Source: Cichorium intybus (taxonomy: Eukaryota; Streptophyta; Magnoliopsida; Asterales; Asteraceae). From it: 64,000 nt of DNA. Below the pieces are notes generated by a model. The model was not told the origin of the DNA and did not search any database. It saw only the letters and a list, made by a program, of their open reading frames with translations. Each line of letters opens with the position of its first letter. Within the stretch, counting starts at the first letter, position 1. This document shows positions 59,417-64,000 of this stretch, piece by piece. The stretch spans positions 80,124,494 through 80,188,493 of the forward strand of contig CM042013.1 in assembly GCA_023525715.1 (NCBI GenBank), written 5' to 3'. The position numbers and the translations under genes were made by a program.

Positions 59417-60176
59417 AGGTTTGTTTTCTTGTGAATTTGATATAACTGTTTGTGTGTTTATGAGGATCCTCGAAAATTAATCCTTGTGTGGCCAGGGTTT
59501 CTTGTTGGCGGCTAGGGTTTGGAAAACCCTAGCCTCCCTTCCCTTTTCTGTGATTTCTAGCTGCCAAGGATAGTAGGTTGTTATTTTTCGTAATTGCTAC
59601 TTAATTAAATAACTGGAACCCCTTATCCCATGCATGCAATTTTCGAGGATTAAGGGAAAGGATAGGAAATTAATTTGATTAATTTTGTGTTTCCCCATAC
59701 TTGATTTAATTAGTTTAATTAAGTTATTTAATTAAAAGACCACTTAAATCACTTAAAGAATTAATTTAAATATTAGAAAAATAGATATTAATTTGCGAAA
59801 ATTAATAATAAATTAATTCTAAAATATTTTAATAAGATTAAAATATATCTTATATATTTATGATTAAAAGTTAATATTTATATGTAAGATAAAACTGGTT
59901 AGTCTTATTGTTAGTAGGCCTCATTCACAAAACTTTCCTATAAAGAGGGTATAAGACGACTGCCTATAAAATGGTAGTCTAATGGGTGTCCACTCTCACC
60001 CACCGCTCTCCTGGTCATTCGAGTGTCCTTAGCCGAACGGGTTTGATAGAACCGCTAAGCCTCTTAAAAGTATAATGCTAAAACTGAAAGTACTAGAACA
60101 TTGAACAAAATCCCAATCTAGTTACTTTAGGTCAAAATGTGAATGAGTTGCTAATCCATGAAGTTGCACATTGCAC

Positions 60177-60236
60177 TTTGTGAAACATTGGTGGAGCGTA
60201 TGCGGTTAACCAGCAGACCAATAGGGGGTTCACAAA
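60177..60236 (+). other. Leader hairpin A, element I
   Basis: Outer stem tttgtgaa / ttcacaaa and inner stem attggt / accaat, both perfect; palindrome ggttaacc at 60204-60211. Stem sequences differ from hairpin A of D at several paired positions. Confidence 0.7.
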
Positions 60237-60259
60237 TAGTTGCAATGGGTTTCTCGATT

Positions 60260-60315
60260 TTACCATTATTGATGGAGCATGTGTGGTTAACCGGCACGTC
60301 AATTAGAGATGGTAA
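60260..60315 (+). other. Leader hairpin B, element I
   Basis: Outer stem ttaccat / atggtaa, inner stem attga / tcaat, palindrome ggttaacc at 60285-60292. Confidence 0.68.
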
Positions 60316-60631
60316 TTGACTTCGAGAGTACCGAGCTAACTTGCATGGTTATTCACACCCGGTTTGTGATCCTCGGCATCCCAGTCACAAACAGTGGGGC
60401 ACATCCGAGATAATACATGCCATTGAATAGTTCAATGAATCTCAACAGACCTAGGAATTTCATATGATGAAATTGATAAGTGTGTTATCTACCTTAATGA
60501 CCATTATCTTGTGATTACGGCATCCCTCTTCACATCATAGTTGGGGTATTTTGGGTCCTAGACTTAATAAATAATATATTGGGTAATTATTTAAAAGGAT
60601 TAATTAAACTAATAAATTCTGTTTATTGTAG

Positions 60632-61400
60632 ATGTCTGAATCAAGTGTCTGTTCTCCTCCCTCTCCTCCTTCACCCATTTTTGAGAGCATCAGAAAGCAC
60701 CTGCTAAATATGGAAAGGCTGACTGGCCTTAACTGTAAGGAATGGCTTCGTAATTGGAGACTGGTTCTTGTTATTGCTGGCAAGCTATATCTCGCCGAGT
60801 ATCCGATCCCGATTCCACCGAAACAAGTCATCATAAAGAGTCGATAAGCATGACTTATTAGTTGATGAATCCGAAAAGATTCGTGACCTCATGCTGTTGA
60901 CCATTGACCCCGAGTTCCACAGGGATTTTGAATCCCTGGGGCCATATGAGTTAATGCAATTGGTTAAGGAAAAGTTCCAAAAACCAGTTGAAGATGAACG
61001 AGCTAGGATCTTCAAAAGACTTACAGAGTACAAGCTGAAAGAAAGAAGTAACATCGATTCGCATGTTCTTCAGATTGAGGTTTACATAGGCGAATTGTAC
61101 AAACTTGGTTATTCCATGAGTCAGGAGATGAGTGTTAACATCCTACTCGCTTCGCTGACTAGTAAGTACGACCTGTTCATTCAGACGTATAGAAAGGAAG
61201 ACTAGAAAAAGGCTTTTATGGAAATGCGTCCACTGTTGACTTTATACGAGTCACACTTGGATAGGCATAACTCCAATGGTTCAGCTACTTTTGGATTGAG
61301 TCCAGTGAAGAGGCGTAACAAGAAACGATCCAGATTGTCTGGACATGTCTCAAACTAGGAATCCACAGAATCGGATACGGTCACGGAAAGATTTGAAGAC
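60632..61400 (+). pseudogene. gag: gag of element I
   Basis: Copia-type Gag in two frames. 60632-60847: Ser/Pro-rich start, then N-C-K-E-W-L-R-N-W-R. 60891-61205: M-L-L-T-I-D-P-E-F, Y-E-L-M-Q-L-V-K-E, R-L-T-E-Y-K-L, Y-K-L-G-Y-S-M-S and L-L-A-S-L-T, the usual Gag helices. Shift near 60785-60850; stop at 61203, after which the frame is readable to ~61400. No knuckle, protease or pol follows. Start chosen at the ATG conserved in D and C. Confidence 0.82.
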
Positions 61401-61835
61401 GCTCCAAGATGAAAATCTTTTGAAAGCTCAGGTATATCTAAAAACCTCAAAACTCCTGTTCCATAATTCCTTGATGCATAATGTGATAGTCACATTTTGG
61501 TTTATATGCAGGGAATCAGTAAAGTACGGGACTCTGGCACATAAGAGCATATTTGGATTGGATTTCCAGCTCATGCAGTTTTGAAGTTTAGTTAGATATT
61601 AAAATCATATTATTAGCTTATTAGATGCGTATGACATTGTCTATCATATAATACATTGTTCAAGGATTTTGTTTTAATAAAATTGTCGATTTTCTTTTAA
61701 CACCTGTTGTTTGAAATCATCCTTGAAATGTTGTATGAATGTGTTGAATGCATGAATAGTAATAACTTGAATATTAATGCATCCAAAGCGTTTGGATTCA
61801 GGAAGTCTGTCCTTCATGATTGTTAATGTAAATAA

Positions 61836-62105
61836 GAATCAATTCAACCAAAGATCCAGTTGGACAGGAATTTGGAATCATTTGACTTAGAGTCTCATGA
61901 TGAATTAAGTTCTAAATGTGTCAAGAAATGAATCAACCAAAGATCCAGTTGGACAGGACTTTGGAATCATTTGACTTAGAGCCAGATGATGATTAAGTTC
62001 TTTATAAAGCACATATGGAAAGAAATGAATCACCCAAAGATCCAGAGGATATGTTTTTGGAATCAGTTGACTTAGAGTCAAGTGATGATTGCAAGTCTTG
62101 AACAG
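61836..62105 (+). repeat. Tandem ~85-90-bp repeats in element I
   Basis: Three imperfect units each containing ccaaagatccag, tggaatca and ttgacttagag. Two further copies occur in D (27790-27915, 34630-34760) in inverse orientation. Confidence 0.75.
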
Positions 62106-63213
62106 AATTAACAAAGTCATAAATTTACATAGAGATGTAAAAGACGTTAAGATTAGGAGCAACGAACACATCAGTTACTGTGTATTGCTCGGATCTTTGA
62201 AAATAACACAATTAGTTATACTTCGCAACATTTGTCAATCAGTATGATGAATCTGGCTTTGCTTATCAGAATAAGCGATTGGATTGAAACCTCGAATAGC
62301 TCAAGGACTTCAAAGGAAGTATAAGATCCACAGAACCTGAGTGACGACATAAACTGAGAAAATGTTTTACAGTTCATTCTCTTCCAAGAACATTAATAGT
62401 TATAATGTGTCTTAGGGTAGATGATGGAGCATTGGTCGAAACAATTCGATCCTCGATGTACACCTTCAATTAGTTTCTGATAAATTGAATACTAATACAG
62501 TCATACCATATAAACCATATTCCAACCACATCCTAGACTAAGTAGATCCTGCAGACACTGTCTGAAATGTAAAGTTGGGATTGTCCCACTTGCACATAGA
62601 AAGTCCAGGGTCTTGTAGTGTTCGTCCGAACCTCATGACTAGCTTGAACCCAATCAGCAATGTCTTTTCATTGGCTATCCCGCTGTACCTATAAAAGAAG
62701 AGCTCCTTTAGAAAGGACACATGTTCTAAGGAAACAGTGGGAGTTGGGACAGTCCTGAATGAGTTCAGGATTAGCCAAGTGAAAGAACCTTTAGTCACCA
62801 CTAGGCTTGGAACAGAAATCAGATCTCTGTTTTAAAACTGACATAATCTTCTCTTGACCAGTAGCATTGATCACAATCATAACTAGTTATGATCAGAGTG
62901 ACATACCAATTGGTGGTAAAACACTATAGTTGGTACGGATTTACAATCCGACTACTTGGAAGCATTGGTGAGCCCGGTTGCTGCCAATTAAGAGAACCTT
63001 AGAACGAGATACAGCCTATGTGACAGTTTAATTGATTTTACACCTGGTCTAAAAACCAGTGGGAGTAATTAAATCATCAAAAGAAAACAACATGGACAGA
63101 AACGTACCTTCAGAACATCTGGTTAAGTGAGACGACACTTAGAGTCAAGTAATTGATTCTGAGAGAAGCTCTCTCAATAGAAGATGAAATCCGAAAGGAT
63201 ACTGTATGGCACA

Positions 63214-63270
63214 TTGTAAGTCATTAGTGGAACGCGTGTGGATCACCGGCACACTAATAGGGACTCACAA
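63214..63270 (+). other. GGTTAACC-type hairpin, 3' copy 1, element I
   Basis: Outer stem ttgtaagtc / gactcacaa (one mismatch), inner stem attagtg / cactaat (perfect), loop core gtgtggatcaccggcac. Confidence 0.62.
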
Positions 63271-63538
63271 AGAGTATGCTAATACAAAGGTACATGGGCC
63301 TGGGATTTCACCACGGGTATCTCGCAAGAAAGGATATTCAGATTCTCAAAATATGCCAAAGGATTGGATTTTGAGAAAAGGCTGAAAGATTTCCATTAAG
63401 ATGTCAGAAAGGTTTGGATTCCCAAAATGTGCCAAAAGTTCTAGATTTTGTGAATAGTCCATAACCGTGTCAAAGCCAGTGGGAGTATCGCTGTTATCTA
63501 CTATCTGCATATGTGAGTTACATACTGTTTCTAGTAAA

Positions 63539-63583
63539 CGTCTCTTTTCATTACAAAGTGTAATGACTTGGTGTTAAGAGACG
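63539..63583 (+). other. Conserved 3'-region hairpin of element I
   Basis: Outer stem cgtctctt / aagagacg, inner stem cattaca / tgtaatg, both perfect. Confidence 0.65.
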
Positions 63584-64000
63584 AATCGCTATGAAAGACT
63601 TAATAGAGATACGACATACTCAGGTGGTTGTAAACGTCTATGAGATAGATCGAAACTCTGCTAAGATGATCTTGATGAGATTCAAGATGCATAGCACCAG
63701 GAAAGGAGTTTCCCATCATTGTAAAGTATGATGATTTGGCATGAGAGATATAAAGAAGGTGCAACATACTCACATAATCCACTGACATCTATCAGATAGA
63801 CTTTATCATTAGTATAGACCTAGCCATAGTAAGCATGATCTTGGTGAGATTCAAGATGCATGAGGAAAAGTCTCCGAAAGGAAATAGTTATTGAAAGTCG
63901 TGACACAAGGATTACAACTAATCCTAAGATTCCAAAAGGGTTTGGAATGAGATTACATCGAATTCCACGAGCGTCTTGGATCGATTAGAAGTGTCATGAA

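Larger units (their letters stand above)
59417..60631 (+). other. 5' leader of element I
   Basis: Non-coding, 1.2 kb. It contains hairpin gggtgtccactctcaccc (59984-60001), twin GGTTAACC hairpins (60177-60236 and 60260-60315) and a T-rich tract ending ttattgtag directly before the gag ATG. Confidence 0.75.
58758..64000 (+). mobile_element. Element I: D-family gag-only element, plus strand, runs past the window end
   Basis: 5' LTR (truncated at its start), tRNA-Met primer site, long leader with twin hairpins, gag, then non-coding sequence colinear with D and H in reverse. No pol domain is seen to 64000. Confidence 0.88.
61401..64000 (+). other. Non-coding region of element I downstream of gag
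   Basis: No ORF supported. It includes three ~85-90-bp tandem repeats (61836-62105), the uninterrupted counterpart of the E insertion site (62375-62395), a GGTTAACC-type hairpin (63214-63270) and a 45-nt hairpin (63539-63583). Its counterparts in H run 58757 down to about 57650. Confidence 0.7.

Overview
The window is plant nuclear DNA made almost entirely of nested LTR retrotransposons and smaller transposons. Ty1/copia, Athila-like and chromodomain Ty3/gypsy elements with tRNA-Met or tRNA-Asp primer sites, a tRNA-type SINE, a hAT MITE and a GH17 glucanase fragment indicate a eudicot, plausibly a composite (Asterales). The family resemblance is from memory and was not searched. No intact host gene is visible; the setting looks like gene-poor heterochromatin.

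Layout. 1-7311: element A, an Athila-like element with broken gag-protease and a second broken ORF but no reverse transcriptase or integrase. 7312-8428: short inverted repeat, spacer and a decayed GH17 fragment. 8429-13760: element B, a Tnt1-like copia on the minus strand with two 329-bp LTRs. 13761-16235: AT-rich spacer with a (TA)n tract and a MITE. 16236-43483: element C, a minus-strand copia element expanded to 27 kb by insertions. Inside C's gag sits element D (21432-38600, TSD cttga), a copia-type element that keeps only gag plus long non-coding DNA. Inside D sits complex E (25346-34310, TSD tgaac), a chromovirus rearranged so that one 2.1-kb deletion derivative is present twice around a single gag-pol. 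C's 5' LTR is split by a 2,646-bp solo LTR (S, TSD atatc) and D's 5' LTR by a 679-bp hAT-like MITE.

43489-46681 is spacer followed by a tandem array of foldback elements with embedded MITEs; 47122-47399 is a SINE with a perfect 15-bp duplication; 48240-49399 is a copia gag/leader fragment; 49400-55550 is element G, a minus-strand chromovirus. Element H (55551-58757, minus) and element I (58758 to beyond the window, plus) are two more members of D's family, lying head to head.

The most unusual content is the non-coding DNA of family D/H/I, partly shared with C. It carries a series of short hairpins whose loops stay constant while stem pairs change together between copies: a repeated hairpin with loop core TGTGGTTAACCGGCAC (two copies in the 5' leader, two in the 3' region), an LTR hairpin, a leader hairpin, a 3'-region hairpin and a hairpin with a polypurine-tract-like loop. 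C, which has a broken pol, shares with D and H the primer site, the polypurine tract, an about 800-bp 3' untranslated region and the gag start context. This suggests a pol-encoding helper lineage and gag-only dependants with a structured RNA. All elements seen here are decayed and none is intact.
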